From contig BDGG01000023.1 of the NCBI GenBank assembly GCA_001949185.1, forward strand, positions 1-64,000: DNA of 64,000 nt, written 5' to 3'. A program made the translations under genes and the position numbers. Within the stretch, counting starts at the first letter, position 1, and each line of letters opens with the position of its first letter. Below, in pieces: positions 11,009-22,605 of this stretch. The DNA is from Ramazzottius varieornatus. Its lineage: Eukaryota > Tardigrada > Eutardigrada > Parachela > Ramazzottiidae. Below the pieces are notes generated by a model. It ran no database searches. It was not told where the DNA came from and saw only the letters and a program-made list of their open reading frames with translations.

Positions 11009-13083
11009 ATGACTTCTACCAAGACTAGTAACAAAGCTTCTACTAGAAGTGGATCTTCAACTAGATGAATATGTGAACAACCTTCCACCAGCCCAGAATC
11101 CGGCAACTTCTGTCCGCGTTGTCGGTCGAACACTGATGCTTTGCCAGCTCTGAATGAGGAACACTCGAGATGCGCGAAGAAGATGAGGAATCAACAAGAC
11201 ATGATTCAGAAACTGGAGGCAGCTGCGAAATTGTTGAACAAAATGCTCCACGATGACAGAAGACACCGCGCTTTTCTGCAAGAACGGTTAGACACCGCTG
11301 AGGTATGGTCTACTGAGGACCTCCAAAATCTTAATCCTATAGTACACAAGGTTCCGTTTGACAGCAATCTCTTTATCTGCGGACGTGTTTATCAAACATC
11401 CAGCACCCTCCGAAACATCATCGGAGGAAACCTACTACCTCCATCAGTCAGGACTGCTCCATGGTATCAACTCAAACGGAAGCACGGACGGACGACCATA
11501 ACAAGGACGAGAAGCCCGATGGTACAGAGCCGATGCGAGAACCTTCAACCATCGACTCACCAGAAGCTGACCAGCGAAATGATCCACCTGAGAACCCAAC
11601 TGAATCTGCATATCAGCTACCACAGCCACCGTTTAATTTGAGAGGTTTCGGTAAAGAAAGAAGAAGCGCGAGAAAAACCCTGTCGTTCTCAGATTCGGTC
11701 TCTTGGAGAATACCTGATTCATCTATCCGTCAAGACTCGCTTTATGACCATGATCCCCACCTGGAAGACGTCGAAGATTTAGATTCGACGCTTTCTGAAA
11801 GCGGAACTCTGACCGATAACCCTTCCCGCTACGCAAAACCGAGGAAAGTAGCCGATCTCGAACATCCTAACGCTGCGCCAGTACCTGGCATCAATCCGCC
11901 TATGCGAAAACAACGGAGAAATAACTTGCTAGGACCAACAGCCACCTCTGACGATGGTGACTCAGGCGAGTTTGACTCACGGCAAAGTCCGTTGTTTGCC
12001 GGTAACAAAGACCTCCATCGTTTAACATATCGCATGCCGGCACAAAAGCCTGTAGCGCCAGCAACGAAAGTGTTAGAATCTAAGGCCGACAAGGAAAGAA
12101 GAAAGCCACCGGAGAATGTGACTGATACAACACTCGGACGTCTCGGAAGTCTCAAAGATCTTGGAGGCACCCGAGCAGGAAGGAGGTACGAAGAAGGACC
12201 GCGCATAAAGCTCGTCTGCGAAAAGAGGAATCTTCAAGGTAAAAGAAATGGGATTTTCAGAGGTTCGATTTAGTCGTTCAGTATGACAAACACATTTTCT
12301 TCAACCTTTGTAGAAGTCGGTGTCCATATCGCAAAGTCCGCCGGAGACATTCCTGCACAAGTCAGAAGAAAAGGTACTGTACACACACGAAGGGGAGGTC
12401 TGGAACAGCAAAAAGTGGAACAGGCGGAAAAGACGGCAAATTGAGAATTCAACCATAAAAAAATGCCAGAGAGTGCGTTGGTGTAAATTGTACACGTACG
12501 TACGAACTTCCGTCCGCTGTTTCTCAATCGCCTGTTCCAAACTTTCCCTTCCTGCGTGTATTTCAAATAAAAATCACCATGGGCCCTGCTGTGCGCCGCA
12601 ACTTGACTGTGCTCGGTCTTATGGCGCCGCGTACGTTTGTCTACAGATTCTGCAACGCGTGAAAACGAATGGCTATCGAGAGTGGAAAAGCCGGCAGCAA
12701 GGCCCAACAGAAGCTCAGTCCGACACCCAAATCGACAGCAATGTTCGACAGAGAAAGCTATCGTCGAAAGTGCCGGTAACTGTTTGCTACTCAACGTTGA
12801 AACTCGCTCGGCGGATCGACAAGGTTCCCGTGGAGCATGCCGACAAGGATGACGGAATAAACGTCGTCGGCCCAAACACACCTTCTCCATCTGACAAGAA
12901 AAATTTTCCTGCCGCTCGAACGGTGAGAAGTACAGTAATTAAAATGAATACATCCAGTTTTATTCACAGCTTCCTGTTTTCCAGACGAAAAGCACGAACC
13001 TAAAGGATGGTTTCACCAGACTAAAATACGAGAACCCAAAACAACAATGGGTATCAAGAGCCGGGCCAGCTCGCGGGCTTTAG
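11009..13083 (+). CDS. hypothetical disordered protein with short coiled coil
   Basis: Not assigned to a family. Exon 1 (to 11302) contains FCPRCRS followed by an H/C pair, then a Lys/Glu/Gln-rich helix (QQDMIQKLEAAAKLLNKMLH) likely to form a coiled coil. It splices in phase (donor GAG|GTATGG, 149-nt intron) to exon 2, 11452-12238, a low-complexity Ser/Asp/Glu/Pro/Arg-rich stretch with features such as RRSARKTLSFSDSVSWR. Later exons in one frame are 12647-12922 (SPSDKKNFPAAR) and 12985-13083 (GFTRLKYENPKQQWVSR then stop). The phase from exon 2 (donor after 12238, phase 1) to 12647 does not match, so a small exon is missing from my model or the 12852 stop in the other frame is real. An in-frame TGA follows MTSTKTSNKAS at the 5' end, so the true start is unsettled. 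The intron after exon 2 holds a MITE. Confidence 0.5.
12382..12558 (+). mobile_element. MITE family C, copy 1 (intronic)
   Basis: 177 bp between TA dinucleotides. The left end reads CACACACGAAGGGG and the right end CCCTTCCTGCGTG, inverted to each other. Sub-terminal GGAACAGGCGG and CGCCTGTTCC, and the central CACGTACGTACG, recur in copies at 24297, 25106 (half), 28030 (half) and 48303, and at the two ends of the Harbinger region (58612 and 62027). Confidence 0.75.
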
Positions 13084-14345
13084 TGTTGGTGTCGGTTACT
13101 TGTCCGATGTGATATCATGATCGCCGCTCAATCCAGTCGCCCAACGCTTTTTTGTCTCTTATTCATCTTTGTACTACGTCTTCATCTGTACCATTTCCCA
13201 ATTTAATATTTCTTTTCAGTTCACGTGTTTTCTTTAATCACTAGGTCGGGCTCCTGGGCATTTCCTTAACTCTGTGACTGGACAAAGTTATTTTCTTTCT
13301 TGCCGACTACTGTGTCGCGATGACTCTGACACGGTGATTCAGCATGGTTATGGCACCCAACACGGCCACTCTCTTGGTTATGTCGGTCGAGTAACAAGGA
13401 AGAAGCGGTACTTGTGGAGATGACTCTTTGCGCTGGATGTTTTTGACAACTTAAATATTAGCTCTCGCTGATACTGTTGGATCAGTTTTAGTTTACATGG
13501 CCGATGACGAGACAAATCTTTTTTTGCTGTTATACATACAGAAAAACTCCTTTGACATTCAGCAAATAATTTTCCATTTTAGTTTTAAGCCATCGAAGGG
13601 TATTTTCTCACTTTTGGATAACAAGCTGCTGAATTTTGGGGTCCGGTTCCGACATTACGTTGCGCAAATTTTAGGCGGCAGGCGAATCGGCCTATCACCA
13701 AACGATAAAACTGAAGAGAGACACATGACGAATGTAGAGTTCACCGCGCGGAAGTCAAGTGGCGTTTCGTCATACCTTTCGGTGCAGCCAAGTACCGGGC
13801 TTACGCATGGCGCCTGTACGTACACGCCGCCATGAAATTACGAAGAGTTTTTCAGCTTTCCCAGGTAAAAGTACCGACACCTGATTTAGTCATAACTCGA
13901 TCCGCAGAAAAGACAAAAAAGTTGGTGAAGTCGCCCAAGAACTCCCACTGTGCCTATTGGCTGGTGAGACGTACGATGTCAGAGAACTCGACACCGCATG
14001 TTCATAAACCCCAATGGAAAAAGGGTGTGGAACCCTCATACGCGATGGGATCGGTTTCTGCTTATGCCGTACAATATCGGTGTCAGTAATTAAGAGCAAG
14101 AAGCTGCCCTTCATAACTTTACTGTCTACTGACTCGAGTTTCTTTTACTGCGGCTCGTTAAACGACGCACTATTCCATAAAGTTGCGAATTTATGAGACT
14201 ATGATGGACTGATGTGCTTGTTAATGAGACATAAGCAGCTGTTTAAAGACGGGTGGTCTTTTTCTTCTTCCTAGTGGCTTCTGTGGATCTTCGTTGTTTA
14301 TTTTGAGATTCTCCGTGAGTAATTTGTTTGAACAACGGTAGCGAT
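13084..14345. other. no gene recognised
   Basis: Two open frames (13497-13835 and 13832-14089, +) overlap slightly but have no domain, TM or splice support. I see no repeat. Confidence 0.5.
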
Positions 14346-15209
14346 ATGACGCGCTTCCGATCTCAGAGTTTAGGCACCGTGCCCGGTACCATTGAGACCG
14401 TCGAAGAAGGTCAAGGTCGCGTGGTCCGCATGTTGAACCGGCTACAACGGAGGAAGGACCGATCGGACGTCAGAAGTATTCGGGGAATATTGGGACTGGG
14501 AATATTCAGCGTGGTTTTCGGCCTGATGGCTCTTTGCGTCGAAGCTACGAGTAAGATTCCCTGGTACATCTTTGGCTACATATCGTGATGACTTTTATAG
14601 AACGTCCCCATCATCCTGTCCATTACTCATCTTCTATTTAAGACAGGGTTCTATGAGTGCGTTTTTCTTGTAGCGAAAGTGAAGTACCCACGAGCCAGCG
14701 CGGCGCTGTTGAGTATTGAGGCCGCGGGTATCTTCGTCGGTTGTTTCTCCATGCTGTCCGGCGTCCTCGGAATCTTCACATGGAAGATCGCCCAGTCCGG
14801 CCACAAGAGTTGCCTGGTCAAGTTCCACAAGACCCTCTGCAACTTCAACATAGCCTGTTCCTTCGGGCTCTTCTGTCTTTCCCTGGTGGCGCTCGGCATT
14901 TATACTACCCTTCGCGACTGGCAACGCAAAGTTTCCCCATTCTTGGCATTCGAATCCAAAGTGGTCAAGCGCCTCGGTCATGAGGAGCTTGGTTTTCCCC
15001 AGCAGTATTTAGAAGAACTCGTGGTCCTAAAATCGTGCTCCATGAGCTTCCACCTTTTGATCTTTTTGACTTCAGCATTCACTTCGATATTTTGTCTGTT
15101 CAATATTTACGTGGGTAGTATGCCGGACTTTGGGAACTGTGCTTCGGCATTGACGGCTGTCGGTAATACGCTGTCCTTGAAAAGGCCCAAAAAGATCTCT
15201 CTGGCCTAG
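14346..15209 (+). CDS. four-transmembrane (tetraspan) membrane protein, family unknown
   Basis: Two exons, 14346-14550 and 14674-15209, join across a 123-nt GT-AG intron in phase 1 to an uninterrupted frame of 246 residues. ATG at 14346 is the first in frame after the upstream stop. Cytoplasmic-looking N-terminus of about 50 residues rich in Arg/Gln, then four hydrophobic helices: GILGLGIFSVVFGLMALCV, AAGIFVGCFSMLSGVLGIF, CSFGLFCLSLVALGIY and, after a charged loop of about 60 residues, SFHLLIFLTSAFTSIFCLF. The layout, two hairpins with a larger second loop, recalls MS4A/MARVEL-type tetraspans. It lacks the CCG motif of tetraspanins and the W-GLW-C-C motif of claudins. A polyadenylation signal AATAAA lies at 15228-15233. 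Function unknown. Confidence 0.75.
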
Positions 15210-15233
15210 TCGAAATACTAAATCGCCAATAAA

Positions 15234-16428
15234 AACCATATGCAAAAGCTTTCGGATCAAAAAGGTTTTTTTTACTACGGTGCAGTTTTGAACGCTTGAT
15301 CTGGCGGGGGTAGCCTTACAGCACAAAGATGGTAAGACATATATTTTCCTTTCTGGTTTGAATGTGAGAAGATACCGCAAGATGAATACATTGCAAAGGC
15401 ACGCCATGTAGCACTGAGTCATTTGCATGACTAGCTCGATGAGTATATTTTTTCTCGTTTTTCTCTGGCGGAAAATCACGCAGTTATGGACTTGCGTCCA
15501 CCGAATAGTGTTATATGGGTCTTTAATCGGCAGTTAATCTACGACTGTGTGGTGTCAATGGCGCCATACAGGTGATTACAGAATACCACTCCGTCTTCGA
15601 CAAAGAAGAACACAACATTGCCGCGGGGTACGTTGAGCAAATGTCGGTAGTCGACTTACATGTTGATCTCCAACCTGACAAAACACCTCATACACGCTCA
15701 ATATTAGCCCGGCAAATGAGTGGACAAATTTTCGGCGAACAAAGGCAGCTTCCTTGTGCCGACTCTGCAGTTCTTTGTTTTCGTCTCTGCGCCGCGTCTG
15801 CTGCACGCTTTTTTTGTTAAGCCAGCACTGCCGCACCTTCACGATCGCCGCTCCTTGTTACAATAATAGCGACAGCGTGCTCTGTACCCATCAATTAAAA
15901 GTGGCGTGCTTGTTATTTTTCGATATTTTTCGTGTCGCTTATTTTTGGATGAAGTTCAAGGCGTGGTACGGCATGGTTGTTCTGTTGTGGTATGCAAAGC
16001 AGTACTGTACCACTTTTATGTAAGCTGTATCTCTTGCAAGTTATGATAGTGAAGTAGTGAACTTGACAGAAAGAACACCTAAGTACACGTGTTGATATTG
16101 CTCGTAACATCAACGCGGGTATGAGTCACTACAGACATTAAGTTGCCACCGCCAGATTAAAGTCCCACTGTAGCTAAGATGAGTTGCAACGTCACTCATA
16201 AGCGCAGCAGCTGATCAGAACTTTGAATAGTTGAGCAGCCACCATGCTTCACAATGCTAGCCAACCGTAACTCCGATCACGCTATTTTTCGAAAACAAGG
16301 GGAGCTACGGAAAGCAAAATGTAGTTACAAGTCACGAAAGGGGCGGAGCAAGGCCGTAGCTACAGTTGCAAAGTGAACGGGAGTGGCAACTTAATCTCTA
16401 TACTGACTTGTCTGGCACTGTACACGTG
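15234..16428. other. no gene recognised
   Basis: No long frame on either strand with domain or TM support. Composition is ordinary. Confidence 0.5.
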
Positions 16429-16580
16429 CCTGCCCTAAATGTGGGGATGGACAAAAATGTGGGGAACGGAGCGAAAGCGACTGTGCTTCGATTGATTTAA
16501 TTGATTGGTCAACCACAGCTGGCCCGTGTCGCTTTCGCTCCGTTCCCCACATTTTCGTCCATCCCTACATTTAGGCCAGG
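16429..16580. mobile_element. hairpin MITE with long inverted arms
   Basis: Nearly palindromic 152 bp. Left arm CCTGCCCTAAATGTGGGGAT..., right arm its inverted form ending ATCCCTACATTTAGGCCAGG. Arms are about 55-60 bp with few mismatches around a loop of about 40 bp. Both arms carry AACGGAGCGAAAGCGAC next to the loop. Non-coding. Confidence 0.8.
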
Positions 16581-16865
16581 CGCGTGTGTCCTAAGTTCTT
16601 TTTCCGTGTGTTCGAACCATCCTTCAGTGTCTATTAATACAGCCCATTCCATACCTAGCGCACACCGCTCTTCTAACGACTCAGTGATACCGCAACGCAT
16701 CAAACAAAGAACGCGACCAAATGTTCCGATTTTCTGGTCTGCTTAACCAGCCCGGAAGATTATAGAGTTTGGTAGCTGAATTCTCGAAATTTAGCATAGG
16801 CCGTACAGTACTACAATGAAGAAAGTACTGCTCTGCAGGTGATCCCGTGATTTAGTCTGTGGTTT

Positions 16866-16930
16866 AGTGTACGACAAGGTCACTGTGACTGCGGTAATGC
16901 ATCCATAACTGCTTATCAAGGTTGGTCATT
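16866..16930 (+). repeat. partial relic of MITE family D
   Basis: Contains ACAAGGTCACTGTGACTG followed by similar spacing to AACTGCT, matching the interior of the complete element at 20039-20176. Inverted ends are not visible here. Confidence 0.55.
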
Positions 16931-18096
16931 GGTAGGGCAGTTCTTTATCATTGTATCGATTCTACAGGTACAGTCCGCTCGTCCGAAATATACTCCTTTT
17001 TTCATTTCGATTTGCGGCTTACTATACACACATCATACAGAACGCTAAGCAGGATGCCGTATTGCATGAAGTGAAAATTATTGTCTTTAGCGATAATTGT
17101 GGTTAATGTTTTGATTCCCAGCTGATCAGATGTGTTGGGCATGGCTAGCAGTCTTGTTAACTGTCCTGATTTACCTCTTTTGAAATTGAGAAACTAAGGG
17201 TACATTTTAAACAAGCGGTCTGTTTCAGTTCTTGGTATGCGCAGTGCCAAAAACTATCGAGGTCGCTGGTTACAGCCAACGAAGCAAATAAAACTGCATA
17301 GTGCTTGTGCGCCTTTATTACCTTGAACTGAACTTCAACCTTTTTTGATACAGTCTATGCCAAGAGTTGATACCCTATGGATGGGGATGCCCTTTTGCTG
17401 GAAGGCAACAATTGCGCCGGATAAGTTCAGTCCCGGCATAATTGTGTGCTTGTAGCCATCTAGCTATAAAGACACAACTATGCCGGCTACACACGCGTAC
17501 CTCCCAACCCCAACCAAGCCGCATCTCGCACAACTTCCGTTTGGAACGCCCGGATGGGTTAGTGTGTTCCACGGTGTGCACGGCTTTAGCAAGCCACAAT
17601 GCGCGAAAAGCCCCAATTATGCCGAAAATGTGACGATGTCAAGTTAGAGAAGGCTCGACGAGGCGAAAATAAGAAATCTTGCCGTTCTTTGCCGCGGCGG
17701 AAATTAATTTTCGCCACGAGGAAAAAACATTGCGTGTTCGGTTGCCTGATTGATCAGGAATGCTTTCGGCGCGGCGAAGAACGGCGAAAATTCTTTGTTC
17801 GCTTCGCCGAGCTTTATCTACGTCAAGCAACCAAATTTTTCAGAGTGACGTTGCAGCACTACGAGAGACAGAGCGAATGCGGAGGCTTATACGGGTGTGG
17901 TTATACGGGTCACGGCTGTGCTTATACGGGTGCAATGTTTTCTGTCTAGTGGCATGCCATATGAACGAAAACATGCAGCACTGGTGCGCTTTACGGCGCA
18001 AAGACAAAATGATTCCGGAGAGGGGCACAATTATGCTAGAGGGGATACAACTATGCCGGTACTCACCCCCAAATATGATCACCAAGGTACTTTTGG
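16931..18096. other. no gene; small hairpin 17433-17486
   Basis: A 54-bp hairpin has arms CCGGCATAATTGTGT and ACACAACTATGCCGG (one mismatch). The AATTATGCC/ACTATGCCGG motif recurs near 17612 and 18030-18060, suggesting fragments of one repeat. No gene was recognised. Confidence 0.5.
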
Positions 18097-19217
18097 TTAT
18101 GGTAAATATTTCAAAAAACTACGCATCAGAGGGGAGAATTTGAGGTTGACCGAAATTGCTGCTTTTGTGAGAGGACGTCTGTGCTCGGGAAGCGATGGCA
18201 TTTCCAAAGGTTCGACTTCCGCAACATGCTTGATGAACACGCGCTTCGGGAACTTGCGGTAATCAGCACTCATGCAGAGAAAGATTACCTGAAACCAGAC
18301 CGACAATACGAGGATTATTGTATCGTTCCAGGTATGAAAGCAAAGCATGAGAAGATCATATGGCAAACCTATCGGGTGCAAAGCATAACCCATTACCAAT
18401 ACGGCCCGCAAAGCCAGATGCAACAAAGGGTAGGTGACATAGGGCGGCCACGGCGCAGCTATTACTGGCGTGAGCAACGAACAGGCAGCCGGTACTAAGA
18501 ATCCCGCAAACAGCATCTTCGACGCTCGCATTCGTCGGTTGAGTAACGCGACCTTTGCCGCCAAAGCGGAAGGCGTCACTAAGTTAGTCTTGCCACTTTA
18601 TGACCGTCTTAGCCGACGTATGAAAATGAGGCAAAACATGGTCAAGTAGAGAGCACCCTCCACTCCAATGGGAACGTAAGCATTGAAGCACAGCAGAATG
18701 AAGAAATCTCGCGCGCGGCCCTTGAGACCTCTCAAGGTGCAGCTTTTCCAGAAGTTGTTCGAATCGATGGTGGCGCCAGCTTGAATGATTGGCATGAGCT
18801 TTATCGCTTCTTTCCTGGTTACGGCCTTGTATTGGTGGGGAAAAATAACTGCAACGAAGCGGTTAAGAGCAATCAACATCTCAGTCCAGTGGGTGGCCAG
18901 AAGAATGACGTAGTAGATCCAGCCGACGGTTTGACATGTGGATGGGGTGGGAGGATGATCCCGTGCAAGGTAGGTCTGCACAGTTACGACGGGATACGAG
19001 ATGAAGAGAAGGGTTCCCTCGGTGAGGAACCTGATCGCAGACTGCGTGTGGTCAGAATGGTGAAAGCTAAACCGTAACTTAAGGCACTGCCGGAAAAGCT
19101 GAACGTCAGCATCACAAATGCCCATATCTTGAGGTCTATGGCGAACTGCTGATCAAGTAGAGAAATGTTCGTTCTTGCGTGTTGGTGATCAGTGATATTG
19201 AAGGATGAACTGAACAT
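18097..19217 (-). pseudogene. rhodopsin-like GPCR pseudogene (paralog of the 37.8 kb gene)
   Basis: Seven-TM receptor relic read from 19217 down. It starts MFSSSFNITDHQHARTN (N-glycosylation site), then TM1. Against the intact paralog at 37775-39018 four lesions are visible. About 25 nt are missing after SLRSG in the TM1-TM2 region, shifting the frame. An in-frame deletion of about 13 codons removes most of TM4. A TAA at 18598-18600 interrupts the third intracellular loop after FIRRLRRS. The GT of the last intron (after GYALHP) appears changed to GA. Conserved marks remain: the TM3 end LIALNRFVAVIFPHQYK, with NRF where most class A receptors have DRY; the loop Cys in NFWKSC; and TM6-TM7. It abuts the truncated guanylyl cyclase relic on the same strand. 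Confidence 0.85.
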
Positions 19218-19824
19218 TATAACCGCCAGAATGATCAGCAGAGAGCACTCTTCAACTTTAGTTTAGCGATAAATAAAAAACAACAGTATCTTCAACCACG
19301 ATAGCATTTTATGGTCACCAGCGCTAGAAGTTCAAGTTGCCTCGTCGCAAGAACTTGCTTTTGTCAGTTTGCAGGGATAAACAGGATGATAGGTGACTGT
19401 TCATACATTGCCGCGAGCACTCAGAGTTTATCGCCATGTGATGCAAATCATGCAATAGTTGGTGGGAAGGTGAAGGGCACATGGTTACAATTTGGTCGGA
19501 CCGGATACTTGAATTTCTAATTTCTGGCGCCCCCCAGGAGACCTCAACCGTCAACCGCTACAACAGTCTACGGTGCTTCCTACCTGTTACGTATGTTGGC
19601 CCCAGACTAGCACACGATGTATGTAAGTGTCGAAAAAAGAAACCTTACCCACGGCCGAGGGGCAGCGTGATCTTCGGAAAGTACTGTACCTGACCGAGCT
19701 GTCTTTGACGTCAGTTTCACATAGGCCTTCTTAGATAACAAAACCAGTACCAGATGGCGTTGGACTCATAGCTCTGACTTCGCAGAGGTCTTGAACCCAA
19801 GTCGCGGTCGGTAACAAAGGAAGG

Positions 19825-22605
19825 TCACATCGAGTATCCACCATACAGCATGACTTGCTCCATTTTCATCAAGCTGACACCTCCTGCGAACAGCAAGAAA
19901 ACTTGTGGAACAGCCACTTCTTTAGAAATGAACGGAGGTGAGCTTACTTGCGCAACCAGACGGCTGAAGAAACTACCACCACTAGTATGATGATTGCCAC
20001 TACAGCTCCAACCGATGACGACAGGATCTTTACACCTACAATGTCGAAAGTGCTTCCCAGCCCGTGATCAAATCTGATTGGTTTATTGTGTCCGCACAAG
20101 GTCACTGTGACTGTAGTAACGTGCCAACAACTGCTAGTCAATTTTGACCACGGGCTGGGAAGCACTTTCGACATTGTATAAAAGCATCGTCAGTGACTAC
20201 GACGGCATGTGTGACCTAATAAGACATTAGAAATGGTTTACAGGGCAGATGAAGTGCACGTACCGTGCTGAGCATGACATTGCTCGTCCGAGTAGCCACA
20301 GATGGGCTGGTTAACTGGAGGACCCGTTGAGTAAAGCCAGCTTGCGGCCAGTCTCGATGAGACCTCGACGAAAGATTTTGATTCAACCGCGTATTTCCAA
20401 GTTGTCTATTCAGCGAGAAGTAAAAGCTGAACTCAGTCGAGTGTGCCATACTTTGCGAATCGATTCAGATTGGCGAAAATGCAATACTGTAATCACCTCG
20501 AAGCTGTTGGTCTCCGTGTCGAAACGCTCGAAAAGAACATCGCTAGTCCGTAGTCCTGTGACCGCGGCACGAAAGGAGCATGCATACACAGTTACGAGGA
20601 GGACATAGCGGGAGTTGTCGGGCAAGGTGGACTTGTAAGTCGAAGTTCTTGCCTTCCGCTCATCCTTCTTTCAGTTTTTACTTGGTTTGATAGATACAGA
20701 TCTAAATTGCACACCAGTTCGAAATCAGAAGATTTGGATGAACGAAAGGCCAAAAGTTCGACCTGATAAGTCCACCATGCCTGACAACTTCGCTATGTCC
20801 CCTTGTAGGTGATCCTCCTAAAATCTAGCCAATTACCAGTCGGAGAGATGTAAACGTCCCGTGAAATTAGATTAAAGGTACGATTAAGGAACTTGGGTGC
20901 GAACTGCCTTCCGGACAGGCTTTGGTCGTGAAGTGAGCTCGTAGTCTCGTTGAGGACCTGCAGGAGCATGGTCGATGGAACCTTGCACGCGGCTAGATAC
21001 TGTGAAGTAAAATACGGGACATGCAATACCTGGACCAAAGCCGCAGCTACTTCGTACGCGCAGACCGTTAAATCGTTCTCCTGCAAGACTGAAGGGCTGC
21101 AGTCCAGGATACCACAAACAAGTGCCGGGTGTTGAGGTCATGTGCACCTTCTGACTGTTCGGTAACGTGTAGTTATACTTCGCAAGAGAAATGTTCTGAA
21201 TGTCATTGAGAAGGGAGCTTATCCTGTTCCAGTCCGCGTTCGGTGGACTTGCAACGATTAGTGACCGAAAGGCGTGTCGAACCACCTGGCGGGAATACAA
21301 AACAGTAACACCGACTATATGCCCGGATCTTTGACGCCTCTGCACTTATACGCGCACCAACCTGGTCATTCTTGTCTCCATACTCCCAATCGATATCTTC
21401 CAAAATCGGAACTTTACTCGCACTCCCAACTATGAAAATCTGCGAAAAAACATGACCTATGCTGGAGTAATTGGACCACCCTGCTTAGCCGACTGAGAGG
21501 TGACTCACGAAATCTCCATTCGTCATGTTGGCACGATTCGCATTGATCTACATAATTCGCGGCCCGGTAGTTATCGTCCTGTGTACTTGGTTATGCACAA
21601 GATATTGCTCAGTTCTTGCAGAACGTGACGTACCATAATCTCTCGTAATATAAGAGGACGGGTAACAATGAGGATTACTATAAACAGATGTATCAAATTG
21701 AACAAACAACATTTTCACCCGATCACGAAACTGCTCGCCACCTAGCTGCGCTGTACTTTTATCACTGTACTATAAACAATTCTCGACGGACGGTTTTAAA
21801 TCCCTACTGACCGGGCTTCCCCCGTACCTCGGCACTGCTTGCGTGCTTGCTGCAAGAAGGTTCCGTAGTCCATTGAACTGTTTGTGGTAGAATCAAACTG
21901 AACAAAATATGACAAATACAACTCCCGAAATTTGTCGAAAACACGGTGGAGATTAATGCACATCAGCTGAAAGTACGTCGCAGCTTGAGACCGCAATAAG
22001 TCATCACACAGCACAGTAACTGTGGTCCATCTGAAATACTTTAGGAGGCGGATGAATCCAGCCACGTAGCTGGGATGATCTGTTGGTCCAAAAGCAATTA
22101 ACGATGGGTAGCGGTTACGGTTTGCCAACGAAAGGTCACTGCTGATGCTGTAACAAATAACTCGGCGTTACTGTTGACCACTTTCAGTCTTATCCTCTAA
22201 TGATCAACATACTAACGTTGCCAACAATGGCACGTCCCATTCCCGGGCAAAATCCCCCAAAGTCATCATTTCCAAGCTACAACCAGGGGAAATTAGAATG
22301 GTCGAGGCGTTTAACTGGCGTATCAGGATATCGATCTCTCCAGAAATGACAGGCATCATAGCAGCTGCTTCTGCGCAGGAGTACGAGCCACGTTTATGAA
22401 ACGTGTGCTGACTGATTTTTTCCAGTACTTCCGGGTAGGTCAAGCGCAAGCTTTCGAAAGATGCTTCATAAGCCGGTGCCTGAACGTAGTATCCGTGAGC
22501 CGGGTTGTCGCCAATAATGACTATCACGATATTTACAGACGACCTGGCGCTGACCAAGTTGATACATCCAAAAACGAATAAAATACACAAGACTGATAGA
22601 TTCAT
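19825..22605 (-). pseudogene. receptor guanylyl cyclase (natriuretic peptide receptor type), ectodomain and TM only
   Basis: Membrane guanylyl cyclases bind ligand through an ANF-receptor ectodomain and make cGMP with a C-terminal cyclase. Here only the first half is present. Exon 22605-22217: signal peptide (LSVLCILFVFGCINLVSA) and STILISPGCSLEMM...AREWDVPLLA. Exon 22147-21828: RYPSLIAFGP, YFRWTTVTVLCDD. Exon to 21509: NANRANMTNGDF, interrupted by a TAG at 21548-21550. Then 21439-21362 (DIDWEYGDKNDQ), 21285-21148 (VVRHAFRSLIVASPPNADWN), 21080 down (YEVAAALVQVL, NRTFNLISRDVYISPTG), a part near 20560 (LFERFDTETNSFEVITV), the TM exon (AVVAIIILVVVVSSAVWLRK) to 19948, and RCQLDENGASHAVWW from 19883. 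Kinase-homology and cyclase domains are absent downstream, where the GPCR pseudogene begins. With the internal stop, this is a truncated pseudogene. Confidence 0.8.
20039..20176. mobile_element. MITE family D, TA-flanked (mariner-type)
   Basis: 138 bp with a perfect inverted repeat of about 28 bp beginning CAATGTCGAAAGTGC, flanked on both sides by TA (20037-20038, 20177-20178), the target duplication of Tc1/mariner elements. It sits immediately upstream (minus-strand sense) of the TM exon of the guanylyl cyclase relic, so its end forms part of the current splice acceptor region. Confidence 0.85.

Noticed and set aside
12270-12890. 206-codon minus-strand frame
   Set aside because: Runs through a MITE and opposite the disordered-protein exon; no motif of its own.
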